64,000 nt of DNA from SZUA-547 sp963669315 (GTDB lineage: Bacteria > Pseudomonadota > Alphaproteobacteria > Rhodobacterales > Rhodobacteraceae): NCBI GenBank assembly GCA_963669315.1, contig OY770021.1:3658001-3722000 (forward strand), in the 5' to 3' direction. Made by a program: the position numbers and the translations under genes. Position 1 is the stretch's first letter. Each line of letters opens with the position of its first letter. Positions 31,495-40,450 of the stretch are shown piece after piece. The notes below the pieces were generated by a model. That model was not told the origin of the DNA. It did no database searches and was given only the letters and a program-made list of their open reading frames with translations.

Positions 31495-32388
31495 ATGACG
31501 AAAATTGCATTCATTGGTCTGGGAAACATGGGCCGGCCCATGGCGCGAAACCTCGTGAAAGCGGGGCTGCAAGTATCCGGCTACGATCCGTCGGACGATG
31601 CGCGCAAGGCGTTGGCCAAGATGGGCGGCGCGCCGGCGAAGTCCATCGCCGATGCGGTGGATCAGGCGTTTGTCGTCATTACAGCGCTGCCCGAGGCGAA
31701 GAATGTGCGGTCTGTCTGCTTGGGCGAGGGCGGCTCTCAGGGCGCGTTTGATGTCGCGCCCAAAGGCGCCTTGTTCATTGATTGCTCTACGGTCGATGTC
31801 GAGTCCGCGCGAGACCTCTCAGAAAATGCCGCGAAGCGCGGGTTCCGTATGATTGACAGCCCGATGTCCGGCGGCGTCGCGGGCGCGGAGGCCGGTTCGC
31901 TGACATTCATGGTCGGTGGCGAAAAAGCGAATGTCGATTTCGCCCGTCCGATCCTGCAGATATTAGGCGACAACATACTGCACGCCGGGCCATCCGGCGC
32001 AGGCGCCGCGGCGAAGATCTGCAACAACATGATGCTCGCGGTCCAGATGGTCGGCGTAGCCGAAGGCTTCGCGCTGGCCGACCGGCTGGGTCTGGACGCG
32101 CAAAAGCTGTTCGATGTTTCGTCCGTGTCGACTGCACGGTGCTGGCCTCTGAACGAATACTGCCCCGCGCCAGGGCCGGTGCCGACGTCACCGGCGAACC
32201 GCAACTACGAGCCCGGATTTGCCGCTTCTTTGATGCTGAAGGATCTTCGACTGGCCATGGACGCCGTGAAGAACGCCAAGGGTACGGCGCCGCTGAGCGA
32301 GATCGCCACCAAGATGTACGAGTACGCGAATGAGCAAGGCGGCGGAAACCTCGACTTTTCGTCAATTTATCTGCTGATGAAGCGCTAG
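31495..32388 (+). CDS. mmsB: 3-hydroxyisobutyrate dehydrogenase
   Basis: The 297-residue protein has an N-terminal Rossmann fold (IAFIGLGNMGRPMARNLVKA), the DSPMSGGVAGAEAGSLTFMV substrate motif and the catalytic lysine in GAAAKICNNM. It oxidises 3-hydroxyisobutyrate to methylmalonate semialdehyde in valine breakdown. The insert PLNEYCPAPGPVPTSPANRN with FAASLMLKDL is typical of MmsB rather than of other beta-hydroxyacid dehydrogenases. No mmsA is beside it. Confidence 0.92.
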   Translation: MTKIAFIGLGNMGRPMARNLVKAGLQVSGYDPSDDARKALAKMGGAPAKSIADAVDQAFVVITALPEAKNVRSVCLGEGGSQGAFDVAPKGALFIDCSTVDVESARDLSENAAKRGFRMIDSPMSGGVAGAEAGSLTFMVGGEKANVDFARPILQILGDNILHAGPSGAGAAAKICNNMMLAVQMVGVAEGFALADRLGLDAQKLFDVSSVSTARCWPLNEYCPAPGPVPTSPANRNYEPGFAASLMLKDLRLAMDAVKNAKGTAPLSEIATKMYEYANEQGGGNLDFSSIYLLMKR

Positions 32389-32487
32389 TTTTCGGCGTTT
32401 TACGCGCAGTCAGGCGCCATTTTAACAATTTTTTTGCAAATCCCGCCGTAATCCAAGTCAGGGAATGTGGATGCGGGAGTTCTAATC

Positions 32488-32994
32488 ATGGCTGCGACAG
32501 TCGCTCTGCCTGCGGCGCCGTTTCAGGAAGTCGATGGGCTTTTGCCGCTCTATGTCGAATCTTTGGCGCTGATTGAGCGTCTTCATCGCCTGCTGCTGGA
32601 TGTCATCAAGGATGAGTTTGAGCGGATCGGACAGATCAATGTAAACTCGGTGCAGGCGCTTTTGCTGTTCAATATTGGTGGGAATGAAGTAACGGCCGGA
32701 GAGCTGAAATCCCGCGGGTATTATCAGGGCTCAAACGTCTCCTATAATCTTAAGAAACTGGTCGATGCAGGCTACATGCATCACAAACGATGCGAAGTGG
32801 ATCGACGCTCCGTCAGGGTCAGCCTGACGGACAAGGGACGGGCGGTAAGCCAGGTCGTGGGGACGCTGTTTCAAAGGCACCATGAAGAGATTGGTCGGCT
32901 GGCCCTGTTGAGTCCGGCCGAGATGACCCGGATGAACGCCGAGCTCAAGCAATTGGAGCAATACTGGGTCGATCAGATCCGGTTTATCTACTGA
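32488..32994 (+). CDS. LdtR-type winged-helix (MarR-like) regulator
   Basis: The 168-residue protein has PLYVESLALIERLHRLLLDV, then INVNSVQALLLFNIGGNEVT, the winged helix GELKSRGYYQGSNVSYNLKK, and HHKRCEVDRRSVRVSLTDKG. This matches the LdtR family of alphaproteobacteria, which controls L,D-transpeptidase and stress genes. The ATG at 32488 has GGGAG 8 nt upstream. It stands alone with gaps on both sides. Confidence 0.85.
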   Translation: MAATVALPAAPFQEVDGLLPLYVESLALIERLHRLLLDVIKDEFERIGQINVNSVQALLLFNIGGNEVTAGELKSRGYYQGSNVSYNLKKLVDAGYMHHKRCEVDRRSVRVSLTDKGRAVSQVVGTLFQRHHEEIGRLALLSPAEMTRMNAELKQLEQYWVDQIRFIY

Positions 32995-33266
32995 AAGATA
33001 TGCGGCGATGAAGGCCGCGAACTGGTGTGGAATTCGAATCTTTCACTCCAAAACTGGCGTCCCTGACGCCAATTTGCCGCCATCTTTCGGCCTCAAAGCT
33101 GCACGCTACATGAACGGGGATCACATTTTTTCGCGGTATCCCGGTTATTTACCCGGCGGAATGGGGTTTCTTAAAGCGCCGTCTTCGCATAGTATTGTTG
33201 ATGACGAGTGAATGTAACAAACACAAATGCGTAACGCCGGATGCAGGCCCGGCTTGAGAGCAGTCG

Positions 33267-34505
33267 ATGACGATACCTCAGAAGCGTGAACTCAGGGGAT
33301 TTGACTCCTACGAGTTAAGGCTTGGCGACGAATTGCGTGGCGAGCGCGCATGTCTCGGCAAGTCCTTATTTGATGTGCAGCGTGATCTTCGCATCAAGGC
33401 CTGTTATATCGACGCGATTGAAAACTCCGATCCCGCGACAATCGAAAATCAAAGTTTTGTAGCTGGTTATATCCGGTCCTACGCGCGCTATCTGAAGCTG
33501 GATGCGGATGAAGTGTATCGCCGGTTCTGCGAGGAATCTGGATTTGTGCCCGCGCGCCAGCGGATCGCCCAGCAATCAGCCAAGACTTCGACCGAGCAGA
33601 TGACGGGCGCGCCGGATCCTTTTGGGTCAGGCACCGTCGCCTCTGTGCTTGATCGTCAGCCTGGCGTCGACTACGCCCCCATGATCAGCGCTGCGGCCTC
33701 TGTGATCGCGGTTGCGGCCCTTATTGGCGGCATTGGCTACGGCGCATGGACGTTCCTGACGAATATTCAACAGGTCACATCGGCGCCGCAATCGCAGGAA
33801 GCCGCTGCGGTTATTTCGATGACCCAGATCACGGGCCGGCCGGAGGCGATCGCCATAGTCGATCCGTCTGTATACGAAGATGACGGCGTACTTGCGCAAC
33901 TCTATCGCAACGATGATGCGGCTCAGTTGGGGTTCTCTCCTGCAGATGGTCCGATCGCTGCGATCGATCCGCACACGGCGGGCGTCTTTGCGCGAAACAA
34001 TCCGCCAACCGCTGCCGTTACGCTGGCCCGGTCGCTCACACCACAACCGCTTGGCGCGTCAGATGGTTTGATGCAGGAAGGCGTCACGGCTTCCGCGCAG
34101 CAGGCGATGATGGTTCCTTACGCCTATGCCGCCGCGGCCAAGGCGCAAATGACGTCGCCGGCAGTGGTCAAGAACAGCGAAGTGACCATACAGGCGGTCG
34201 AGGATGCGTGGGTTCGGGTTGATGCGCCGAGCGCAGGAGTTCTGTTCAGCGGGCTATTGTCGCCGGGGGAAACCTTCGACGTTCCTGATGGGCAGCGAGA
34301 TGCGATTCTAAAGGTCGGCAACGCCGGCGGCGTGATCATTCTGGTGAACGGCGCTCCTTTTGGTCCGATGGGGGCGAAGGGCGTCGTGCAGAGCGGCATA
34401 GCGCTTGATCCAGACGTGATCCGCGCGTCCTACCCCAGCGCAAATGGTTCTCTGAATTCTGTAGATATGCGCAGCGCGGCGATCTTGAGCGACGCGAGAG
34501 GTTAA
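33267..34505 (+). CDS. RodZ-like protein (HTH, membrane helix, DUF4115)
   Basis: The 412-residue protein has an N-terminal Cro-like HTH (LGDELRGERACLGKSLFDVQ, then YIRSYARYLKLDADEVYRRF), a disordered linker, one membrane helix near residues 138-160 (MISAAASVIAVAALIGGIGY), a long Ala/Gln-rich periplasmic stretch and a C-terminal DUF4115 domain (VEDAWVRVDAPSAGVLFSGL). This is the RodZ layout; RodZ links MreB to the cell wall synthesis complex. It precedes ispG, as is common in proteobacteria. Confidence 0.85.
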   Translation: MTIPQKRELRGFDSYELRLGDELRGERACLGKSLFDVQRDLRIKACYIDAIENSDPATIENQSFVAGYIRSYARYLKLDADEVYRRFCEESGFVPARQRIAQQSAKTSTEQMTGAPDPFGSGTVASVLDRQPGVDYAPMISAAASVIAVAALIGGIGYGAWTFLTNIQQVTSAPQSQEAAAVISMTQITGRPEAIAIVDPSVYEDDGVLAQLYRNDDAAQLGFSPADGPIAAIDPHTAGVFARNNPPTAAVTLARSLTPQPLGASDGLMQEGVTASAQQAMMVPYAYAAAAKAQMTSPAVVKNSEVTIQAVEDAWVRVDAPSAGVLFSGLLSPGETFDVPDGQRDAILKVGNAGGVIILVNGAPFGPMGAKGVVQSGIALDPDVIRASYPSANGSLNSVDMRSAAILSDARG

Positions 34506-34629
34506 CGACCGGCGTCGCATTCAGGCCAGAATTCATACACTAGGGAAAGCGCCTTGGCGTCGACATCTGTGTAGGCCCCGACTATATCAGCAGTAGTCAA
34601 GCAACCCCTTCGGCATATTGGGGACCGTC

Positions 34630-35769
34630 ATGAGCGTTCGTCCGTGGCGCGATGTAGAGCGTCGCCAAAGCAGGAAGATCAGGGTTGGATCGATCGAGGT
34701 CGGCGGCGATGCGCCGATCTCCGTTCAGACGATGACCAATACGCTTACGTCAGACGCCGCCGCGACCATTGCGCAGGTTCAGTCCTGCGCCGAGGCCGGC
34801 GCGGATATCGTCCGCGTTTCCTGCCCGGACGAGGACTCTACCGCTGCGCTGCATCAGATCGTCCGGGAATCTCCGGTCCCGATCGTGGCCGACATTCATT
34901 TCCACTATAGGCGCGCCATCGAAGCGGCTGAGGCAGGCGCCGCTTGTCTGCGCATCAATCCCGGCAACATCGGAAGCCCGTCTCGGGTGCGTGAGGTCGT
35001 TCAAGCCGCCAAGGACAATGGTTGTTCGATGCGGATCGGGGTCAACGCCGGGTCTCTGGAACGGCACCTGCTCGAGAAGTACGCCGAACCTTGCCCCGAA
35101 GCGATGGTGGAGAGCGCGCTCGATCATGCGCGGCTTCTTGAAGACAACGATTTCTATGAATTCAAGATCTCGGTGAAGGCGTCGGACGTGTTCTTGACCG
35201 TCGCTGCGTATCACGGCCTCGCCGAGGCGTGCGACTATCCGCTTCATCTCGGAGTTACAGAGGCGGGTGGACTGCAATCGGGCACGGTGAAATCGGCGAT
35301 CGGAATGGGATCTCTGCTTTGGGCGGGAATCGGGGATACGCTGCGCGTCTCTCTTTCTGCCGATCCGGTCGAAGAGGTGAAAGTCGGCTATGAAATCCTT
35401 AAGGGCCTTGGCCTGCGCCGCCGTGGCGTCACCGTGATTTCATGCCCGTCCTGCGCCCGGCAGGGGTTTGACGTCATCAAGACCGTCGGCATTCTTGAAG
35501 AGCGACTGGCGCACATCCATACGCCGCTTACGCTTTCGATCATCGGTTGCGTGGTGAACGGACCGGGAGAAGCGAGAGAGACGGATATCGGCTTTACCGG
35601 GGGCGGCGCGGGTTCCGGCATGATTTATCTGTCAGGGCTCCAGGACCATAAGATCGAGAATGAGAAGATGGTCGATCATATCGTCGAGCTGGTCGAAGAG
35701 AAGGCGGCTGAACTTGAGCGAGAGGACGCCCTGAATGCGGCGGAAGCATCGACACAAGCAGCGGAATAA
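34630..35769 (+). CDS. ispG: 4-hydroxy-3-methylbut-2-enyl-diphosphate synthase (flavodoxin)
   Basis: The 379-residue enzyme makes HMBPP in the MEP isoprenoid pathway. It has SIEVGGDAPISVQTMTNTLT, DIHFHYRRAIEAAEAGAACL and RINPGNIGS, and binds a 4Fe-4S cluster through Cys residues in VISCPSCARQG and IGCVVNGPGEA. The ATG at 34630 has GGGGA upstream; a TTG 12 nt earlier is possible. The C-terminal 20 residues are an Ala/Glu-rich tail. Confidence 0.95.
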   Translation: MSVRPWRDVERRQSRKIRVGSIEVGGDAPISVQTMTNTLTSDAAATIAQVQSCAEAGADIVRVSCPDEDSTAALHQIVRESPVPIVADIHFHYRRAIEAAEAGAACLRINPGNIGSPSRVREVVQAAKDNGCSMRIGVNAGSLERHLLEKYAEPCPEAMVESALDHARLLEDNDFYEFKISVKASDVFLTVAAYHGLAEACDYPLHLGVTEAGGLQSGTVKSAIGMGSLLWAGIGDTLRVSLSADPVEEVKVGYEILKGLGLRRRGVTVISCPSCARQGFDVIKTVGILEERLAHIHTPLTLSIIGCVVNGPGEARETDIGFTGGGAGSGMIYLSGLQDHKIENEKMVDHIVELVEEKAAELEREDALNAAEASTQAAE

Positions 35770-35824
35770 CGCGCATCGTTCCAATGACGCGGCGGCGCCT
35801 TCATCCGGCCCGGCCTCATTGTGT

Positions 35825-35841
35825 TAATTGTCGATCAATTA
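35825..35841 (+). promoter_or_regulatory. Inverted repeat upstream of the DUF1499-like gene
   Basis: TAATTG-TCGAT-CAATTA is a perfect 6-5-6 inverted repeat in the 121-bp gap after ispG. A second inverted repeat (TCGCCT at 35859-35864 with AGGCGA at 35879-35884) lies just before the ATG and could form a hairpin near the ribosome site. Either may regulate the gene. Confidence 0.4.
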
Positions 35842-35890
35842 GAAAAGTTGTATGCAAGTCGCCTAATTTATTGAATTCAGGCGATTGCAG

Positions 35891-36406
35891 ATGTCTTTTC
35901 CTCAGTTGCTGTTTCGCGGAACGCTTGCGTTTGGTTGCCTGGCGCTATTCGCCTACGGATTGTTGGCCGCGCAACTGTACCTAGTCGGTGAAAACCCTTT
36001 TGACTATCATGTTGATCCGACGACGGTTTCGTCAGTCGATACCGATATTGCGTATCTCGCCGCGCCCGCTGCGACGACGATTGCGGCGCCTCAGCGTGAC
36101 GTCGCCGTTTTCGGCGCCACGCCGAGAGAGGCGATTGAGGCGTTCAACTCAGTCGCTCTGGCTCAACCGGGCACGAGCCTGGCGGCGGGCTCTCCATCCG
36201 AGCTTTGGGTGACTTATGTCCAGCGGAGCAGTTTCTTTGGATTTCCCGATTACATCTCGGTCGTCGCCATCTGCAGGCCGAATGGCGGCGCGACATTGGC
36301 GGTTTATTCGCAGTCAGTTTACGGGCTGAACGATATGGGCGCGAACAAGCGCCGGGTTGACCTTTGGCTCAGCGAGCTTGGCGAGTCGCTGAAACGCAGA
36401 CAATGA
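35891..36406 (+). CDS. Membrane-anchored DUF1499-like protein
   Basis: The 171-residue protein has one N-terminal membrane helix (LLFRGTLAFGCLALFAYGLL) and a periplasmic domain ending DYISVVAICRPNGGATLAVY then SQSVYGLNDMGANKRRVDLW, which matches the C-terminal half of DUF1499 proteins. The ATG at 35891 lacks a strong ribosome site. Function is unknown. Its 3' end overlaps the convergent Cys-rich gene by 93 bp. Confidence 0.7.
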   Translation: MSFPQLLFRGTLAFGCLALFAYGLLAAQLYLVGENPFDYHVDPTTVSSVDTDIAYLAAPAATTIAAPQRDVAVFGATPREAIEAFNSVALAQPGTSLAAGSPSELWVTYVQRSSFFGFPDYISVVAICRPNGGATLAVYSQSVYGLNDMGANKRRVDLWLSELGESLKRRQ

Positions 36407-36706
36407 CGAAAGGGCGTCCGGCGGTCCGCATCCGTCCTGTACGCGTTTCCAGGCGGTGTTGTTCAGCACCATCTCGCATCTGGCCAGATAGGCCCCGCCA
36501 CTTCCATTCATGCATACCGTTCCGCCCAAAGGAACATATCCATCGGGATGACGGCATGAGCATGATTTTGTCGTTTTTTCTGAAGTGGTTACAGCCGCGG
36601 CTTCAGTCTCGGTCGCAGCTTGGCTCGCTGGCCGGCGCTCATCCGCCGCAGTCACGGCGGTGGTCACTAGAACCGCGCAGACCGATAGGCCGATCATTTT
36701 CCACAT
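36314..36706 (-). CDS. Small secreted Cys-rich protein
   Basis: The 130-residue protein has a signal peptide (MWKMIGLSVCAVLVTTAVTA then ADERR). The mature part has six cysteines in SCSCRHPDGYVPLGGTVCMN, YLARCEMVLNNTAWKRVQDG and the next Cys, probably in disulfides. Similar short secreted proteins occur in other alphaproteobacteria without known function. A TATAAT box lies 6 nt upstream of the ATG on the minus strand (36718-36713), so the transcript may be leaderless. Its last 93 bp overlap the DUF1499-like gene on the other strand. Confidence 0.65.
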   Translation of the reverse strand: MWKMIGLSVCAVLVTTAVTAADERRPASQAATETEAAAVTTSEKTTKSCSCRHPDGYVPLGGTVCMNGSGGAYLARCEMVLNNTAWKRVQDGCGPPDALSSLSAFQRLAKLAEPKVNPALVRAHIVQPVN

Positions 36707-36798
36707 GCCGCAATTATAGCATAGATTGATCGCGGGTGGCAGGTTCGACCGGGTCGCCGCCCCTTGACCTGACACGTGTTGCGCGCGAAACGAGCGCA

Positions 36799-37857
36799 AT
36801 GATCCAAACGGATACTCTGAATCAGATTTTGGGCCGCTTCGCTTTTTTGGAGGCGCAGATGGCGGAAGGCGTCGAGGCGGGCGCCTATGTGGCGCTGTCG
36901 CGCGAGTATGCGCAGTTAGAGCCGGTCGTAGAGCGAATCCGCGCCTATCAGAGGATGGTGGAGGACCGGGCCGCCGCTGAGGCGATGCTCGATGATCCCG
37001 AAATGCGAGAACTCGCACAGGCGGAGATCGCAGAGATCGATGCCGGTCAGGAGGAGGCGGAGCAGGCGCTGCGCCTGGCGCTGATTCCGAAAGACGCGGC
37101 GGATGCGCGCCCGGCCATTCTGGAGATTCGGGCAGGCACAGGTGGAGACGAAGCGGCGCTTTTCGCTGCGGATTTGTTCCGAATGTATCAGCGCTTCGCG
37201 GAAGGGCGACGTTGGCGGGTGGAGATTCTGGAAGAAAGCGCGTCGGACCTTGGCGGCTATAAGGAAGTCGTGGCTGAGGTGACAGGCGACGGCGTTTTCG
37301 CCGCCCTGAAGCACGAATCGGGTGTTCATCGGGTACAGAGGGTTCCCGAAACGGAATCCGGCGGGCGCATTCATACATCCGCCGCGACCGTTGCGGTGCT
37401 TCCTCGCGCCGAAGAAGTGGATATTGAGATCAGGTCCGATGAGATCCGGATCGATACGATGCGGGCCTCCGGCGCTGGCGGGCAGCATGTGAATACGACA
37501 GACTCCGCCGTCCGCGTGACGCATTTGCCAACCGGGATCGTCGTCCTCGCATCAGAGAAATCTCAGCATCAGAACCGCGCCAAAGCGATGGAAGTTCTTC
37601 GTGCGCGTCTGTTCGACAAGAAGCGGCGCGAATCCGAAGATGCGCGCGCGGCTGAGCGCAAAGGGCAGGTCGGTTCAGGCGACCGCTCGGAGCGCATTCG
37701 CACCTACAACTATCCGCAGGGCCGCGTGACGGATCATCGGATCAACCTGACGCTCTACAAGCTCGATCAAGTGATGCAAGGCGATCTGGATGAACTTGTG
37801 AGCGCCCTGACCGAAGCGGAGCAGGCGGCCAAGCTGGCGGCGTTGGAAGAGGCGTGA
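36799..37857 (+). CDS. prfA: Peptide chain release factor 1
   Basis: The 352-residue protein reads UAA and UAG stop codons. It has AILEIRAGTGGDEAALFAAD, the GGQ peptidyl-hydrolysis motif in RASGAGGQHVNTTDSAVRVT, and GVHRVQRVPETESGGRIHTS. The ATG at 36799 (MIQTDTLNQIL) fits the family; an upstream frame adds unrelated residues. Its stop overlaps the GTG start of prmC, the methylase that modifies this GGQ. Confidence 0.95.
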   Translation: MIQTDTLNQILGRFAFLEAQMAEGVEAGAYVALSREYAQLEPVVERIRAYQRMVEDRAAAEAMLDDPEMRELAQAEIAEIDAGQEEAEQALRLALIPKDAADARPAILEIRAGTGGDEAALFAADLFRMYQRFAEGRRWRVEILEESASDLGGYKEVVAEVTGDGVFAALKHESGVHRVQRVPETESGGRIHTSAATVAVLPRAEEVDIEIRSDEIRIDTMRASGAGGQHVNTTDSAVRVTHLPTGIVVLASEKSQHQNRAKAMEVLRARLFDKKRRESEDARAAERKGQVGSGDRSERIRTYNYPQGRVTDHRINLTLYKLDQVMQGDLDELVSALTEAEQAAKLAALEEA

Positions 37858-38702
37858 CCCGCGCGGAGGCGTTGAGGGCCGCCACCACGCGACTAAGGAA
37901 GGCTGATTTTTCAGATCCCGGCCGCGATGCGCGCCTGCTGATGCGTTGGGCCGCTGGATTGGAGGCCGCGTCGTTGAGCGCCTCTCTGACGGATCCCCAT
38001 GTGGGCCTGGAAGCCGAGCGATTCGAGGCGGCGGTTGAACTGCGCCGCATGGGCCGCCCCGTTTCGCAAATCATTGGTGAGCGGGAATTCTGGGGACGAG
38101 CGTTCAAAGTTTCCTCCGATGTATTGGACCCGCGACCGGAGACTGAGATTATAATCGCCGCGGCATTGGAAGGCGGACCTGCAAAACGCATCCTTGATCT
38201 AGGAGTGGGATCGGGCTGCATCCTGTCGACGCTTCTGGCTGAATGGCCGCAGGCGACAGGTATGGGTGTTGATCTTAGCGCGGGCGCTCTTGCGATTGCG
38301 CGAGAGAACGCCGTCCGCTTGGGAGTCGCCGACCGCACGGATTTGAGCCAAAGCGATTGGTTCGCTGACGTGACAGGGCCCTTCGATTTGATTGTCGCGA
38401 ACCCCCCCTATATCTCCGAAACCGAAATGTGCGATCTCGACCTCTCGGTGCGCGAATTTGAGCCGCGCCTCGCCTTGTCTCCGGGAGGGGATGGGCTGGA
38501 CGCCTATCGTGCGATCGCCTCTGGCGCAGGGGACCGGCTGTCGCCGGGCGGGAGAATTCTGCTGGAAGTCGGAGAAGGGCAGGCTGATGCAGTAGAGGCG
38601 ATTTTCGCCAAGGCGGATTTGGCGACCGGAGGGAGATGGCGAGACTTTGACGGACGAGATCGCTGTATCTTGTTGCACAAGGTCCACGAAATACCGACCT
38701 GA
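37854..38702 (+). CDS. prmC: Release factor glutamine N5-methyltransferase
   Basis: The 282-residue protein methylates the glutamine of the GGQ motif in release factors. It has the substrate-binding EFWGRAFKVSSDVLDPRPET, the SAM motif ILDLGVGSGCILSTLLAEWP, and the catalytic NPPY at residues 183-186 (DLIVANPPYISETEMCDL). The start is a GTG overlapping the prfA stop (GTGA). Confidence 0.94.
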   Translation: MTRAEALRAATTRLRKADFSDPGRDARLLMRWAAGLEAASLSASLTDPHVGLEAERFEAAVELRRMGRPVSQIIGEREFWGRAFKVSSDVLDPRPETEIIIAAALEGGPAKRILDLGVGSGCILSTLLAEWPQATGMGVDLSAGALAIARENAVRLGVADRTDLSQSDWFADVTGPFDLIVANPPYISETEMCDLDLSVREFEPRLALSPGGDGLDAYRAIASGAGDRLSPGGRILLEVGEGQADAVEAIFAKADLATGGRWRDFDGRDRCILLHKVHEIPT

Positions 38703-38726
38703 AGCGCTCTGAACCAAGATTTACTG

Positions 38727-38754
38727 TTGAGGTACGCTGTAAGTGCGGTATAGG
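38727..38754 (+). promoter_or_regulatory. Possible promoter for the DUF4167 gene
   Basis: TTGAGG (38727-38732) and TATAGG (38749-38754) are 16 nt apart, in the 227-bp gap upstream of the DUF4167 gene. The gap holds no other feature. Confidence 0.35.
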
Positions 38755-38929
38755 CTTATTTTGCGCGTTCGGGTGGAGCGACGATGTTCGATACCGCCAA
38801 CCAAGGGGCGACGCGCTCTCGTAGAGAGGCCCGTATTTTCCTGTCCGCTAGTCGAATTTGATTAAGCGCAGGTGTTGGCGTCGCGCGCGTCTCAGATAAA
38901 GCAGACCGCCGACCAACTGAGAATAGAGA

Positions 38930-39547
38930 ATGAGACCTTCGCAAAAATCGAACCGCTCGCGCGGCAAAAGCCATCGCAAGAATACCGGCAATAATATCAA
39001 CCGCGTTTATGAAAGCGCGGGGCCAGAGGGCAAAGTCCGTGGCACGCCGCAGCAGATCATCGACAAATACAATGCTTTGGCGAGGGACGCGCAAACCTCG
39101 GGCGACCGGGTGGCGGCGGAGAATTTCCTCCAACATTCCGAGCATTACCTTCGACTATTGTCAGCGGCTGTGGCCGCCACGGCGGAGCGCCGTGAACAGG
39201 CGAACGGGTCGCAGCAGCATGCGCAACAACCTGCGCCGCAGGTTGCGCAACAGCCAGTGCAGCAATCTTCTGGTAAGAGTGAGCTGGCCGCTCAGCCGCA
39301 GCCGCAGGCTCAGGCGAAGGACGGTCGCGGAGACGTTAACGGTATGGCCACGATTGACGGGGCCGAGAACACCCAGTTGGTCGATACGCCGGAAACCGAA
39401 CGCCGGAAGGGCGGCGCACGAGGCCGTCGGCCGAGGGGCGGACGCAACGCCCCGGCGGAAGCGGTGCGGGAAGAGGCCAAGCCCGCTGTCAATGAGACGG
39501 TGGAGGCCGAACAGCCGGTTGAAGAAACGGCGCAAAAAGGCGCTTGA
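38930..39547 (+). CDS. DUF4167 protein, probable RNA-binding
   Basis: The 205-residue protein starts MRPSQKSNRSRGKSHRKNTG and has the conserved DUF4167 core NRVYESAGPEGKVRGTPQQI followed by YNALARDAQTSGDRVAAENF and HSEHYLRLLSA. The rest is disordered: a Gln/Ala-rich stretch, then a basic GARGRRPRGGRN patch and an acidic tail. The family is confined to alphaproteobacteria and its role is not settled; charge suggests nucleic-acid binding. It is often found next to prfA-prmC, as here. Confidence 0.88.
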   Translation: MRPSQKSNRSRGKSHRKNTGNNINRVYESAGPEGKVRGTPQQIIDKYNALARDAQTSGDRVAAENFLQHSEHYLRLLSAAVAATAERREQANGSQQHAQQPAPQVAQQPVQQSSGKSELAAQPQPQAQAKDGRGDVNGMATIDGAENTQLVDTPETERRKGGARGRRPRGGRNAPAEAVREEAKPAVNETVEAEQPVEETAQKGA

Positions 39548-39601
39548 TATTTCGAACATGACTTTGACGAAATCGACCGGCAATATCTGGCCGGCTGCAG
39601 G

Positions 39602-40450
39602 TCAAGTTATGGCGTAACTTCTCGCCAGAGAACAGAATTCCTCGATAGAAAGGGTCTCGGCGCGACGTTGTTCCGCGATGCCGGTCTTGGCTAAATGCGA
39701 CTTCGGATCGCCGCCTAACGCCTTTAGACATTGGCGCAGCATCTTTCGTCTCTGGTTGAAGGCGGCGGCGGTGACGCGCTCCAGCGTTCGCAAATCTGCG
39801 GTTGCAACCGGATGTTTGCGCGGGGTGATGCGGACAATAGCGGAGGTCACCTTTGGCGGTGGCGTGAACGCCTTGGGAGAGACAGTGAACGGTATCTCGA
39901 CCGTCGATCGCCATTGGGCGAGCACCGCAAGCCGGCCATAAGCCTTGGTGTTCGGTTTGGCTGCTATGCGCTCCGCCACTTCTTTTTGAAACATAAGAGT
40001 GGCCGAGCGCCAGAATGGCGGCCAAGCCTCTGTACCGATCCAGCGCACCAAAAGTTCGGTCCCGATATTGTATGGCAAGTTGGCTGCGATCTTGGCGGGC
40101 CCCTGTAAATGATCCGCCGGATTGATTTGCAACGCGTCGCCTTCAATCACCGTCAGGCGGCCAGGCCAATGCGCGGAGATCTCCTCCAACGCCTCCAGGC
40201 ACCGCTCATCGCGCTCGACAGCGACAACGCGTTTCGCGCCAGCCGCCAGCAATGCGCGGGTCAATCCGCCCGGACCCGGGCCGACCTCAAACACCTCCAC
40301 GTCGTCCAGTTTCCCAGCCGCTCTGGCGATTTTGGCTGTCAGGTTCAGGTCCAATAAGAAGTTTTGGCCGAGAGATTTCTTCGCCGCCAGACCGTGGCGA
40401 GCGATCACCTCTCGAAGCGGCGGCAGACCATCTGCGGCGACGCCGGTCAC
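39602..40450 (-). CDS. rsmA: 16S rRNA (A1518/A1519-N6) dimethyltransferase
   Basis: The 282-residue protein (KsgA) dimethylates two adjacent adenosines near the 3' end of 16S rRNA late in 30S assembly. It shows KKSLGQNFLLDLNLTAKIAR, the SAM motif VFEVGPGPGGLTRALLAAGA, VVAVERDERCL and the catalytic NLPYNIGTELLVRW. Its start overlaps the pdxA stop (ATGA), completing the lptF-to-rsmA operon. Confidence 0.95.
   Translation of the reverse strand: MTGVAADGLPPLREVIARHGLAAKKSLGQNFLLDLNLTAKIARAAGKLDDVEVFEVGPGPGGLTRALLAAGAKRVVAVERDERCLEALEEISAHWPGRLTVIEGDALQINPADHLQGPAKIAANLPYNIGTELLVRWIGTEAWPPFWRSATLMFQKEVAERIAAKPNTKAYGRLAVLAQWRSTVEIPFTVSPKAFTPPPKVTSAIVRITPRKHPVATADLRTLERVTAAAFNQRRKMLRQCLKALGGDPKSHLAKTGIAEQRRAETLSIEEFCSLARSYAIT

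Noticed and set aside
33008..33211. 67-codon plus-strand frame after the LdtR-like gene
   Set aside because: No ribosome site, no domain, and the composition looks non-coding; left out.
36707..37378. Long N-terminal extension of the Cys-rich gene
   Set aside because: The Pro/Arg-rich residues are antisense to prfA; the signal peptide and TATAAT box place the start at 36706.
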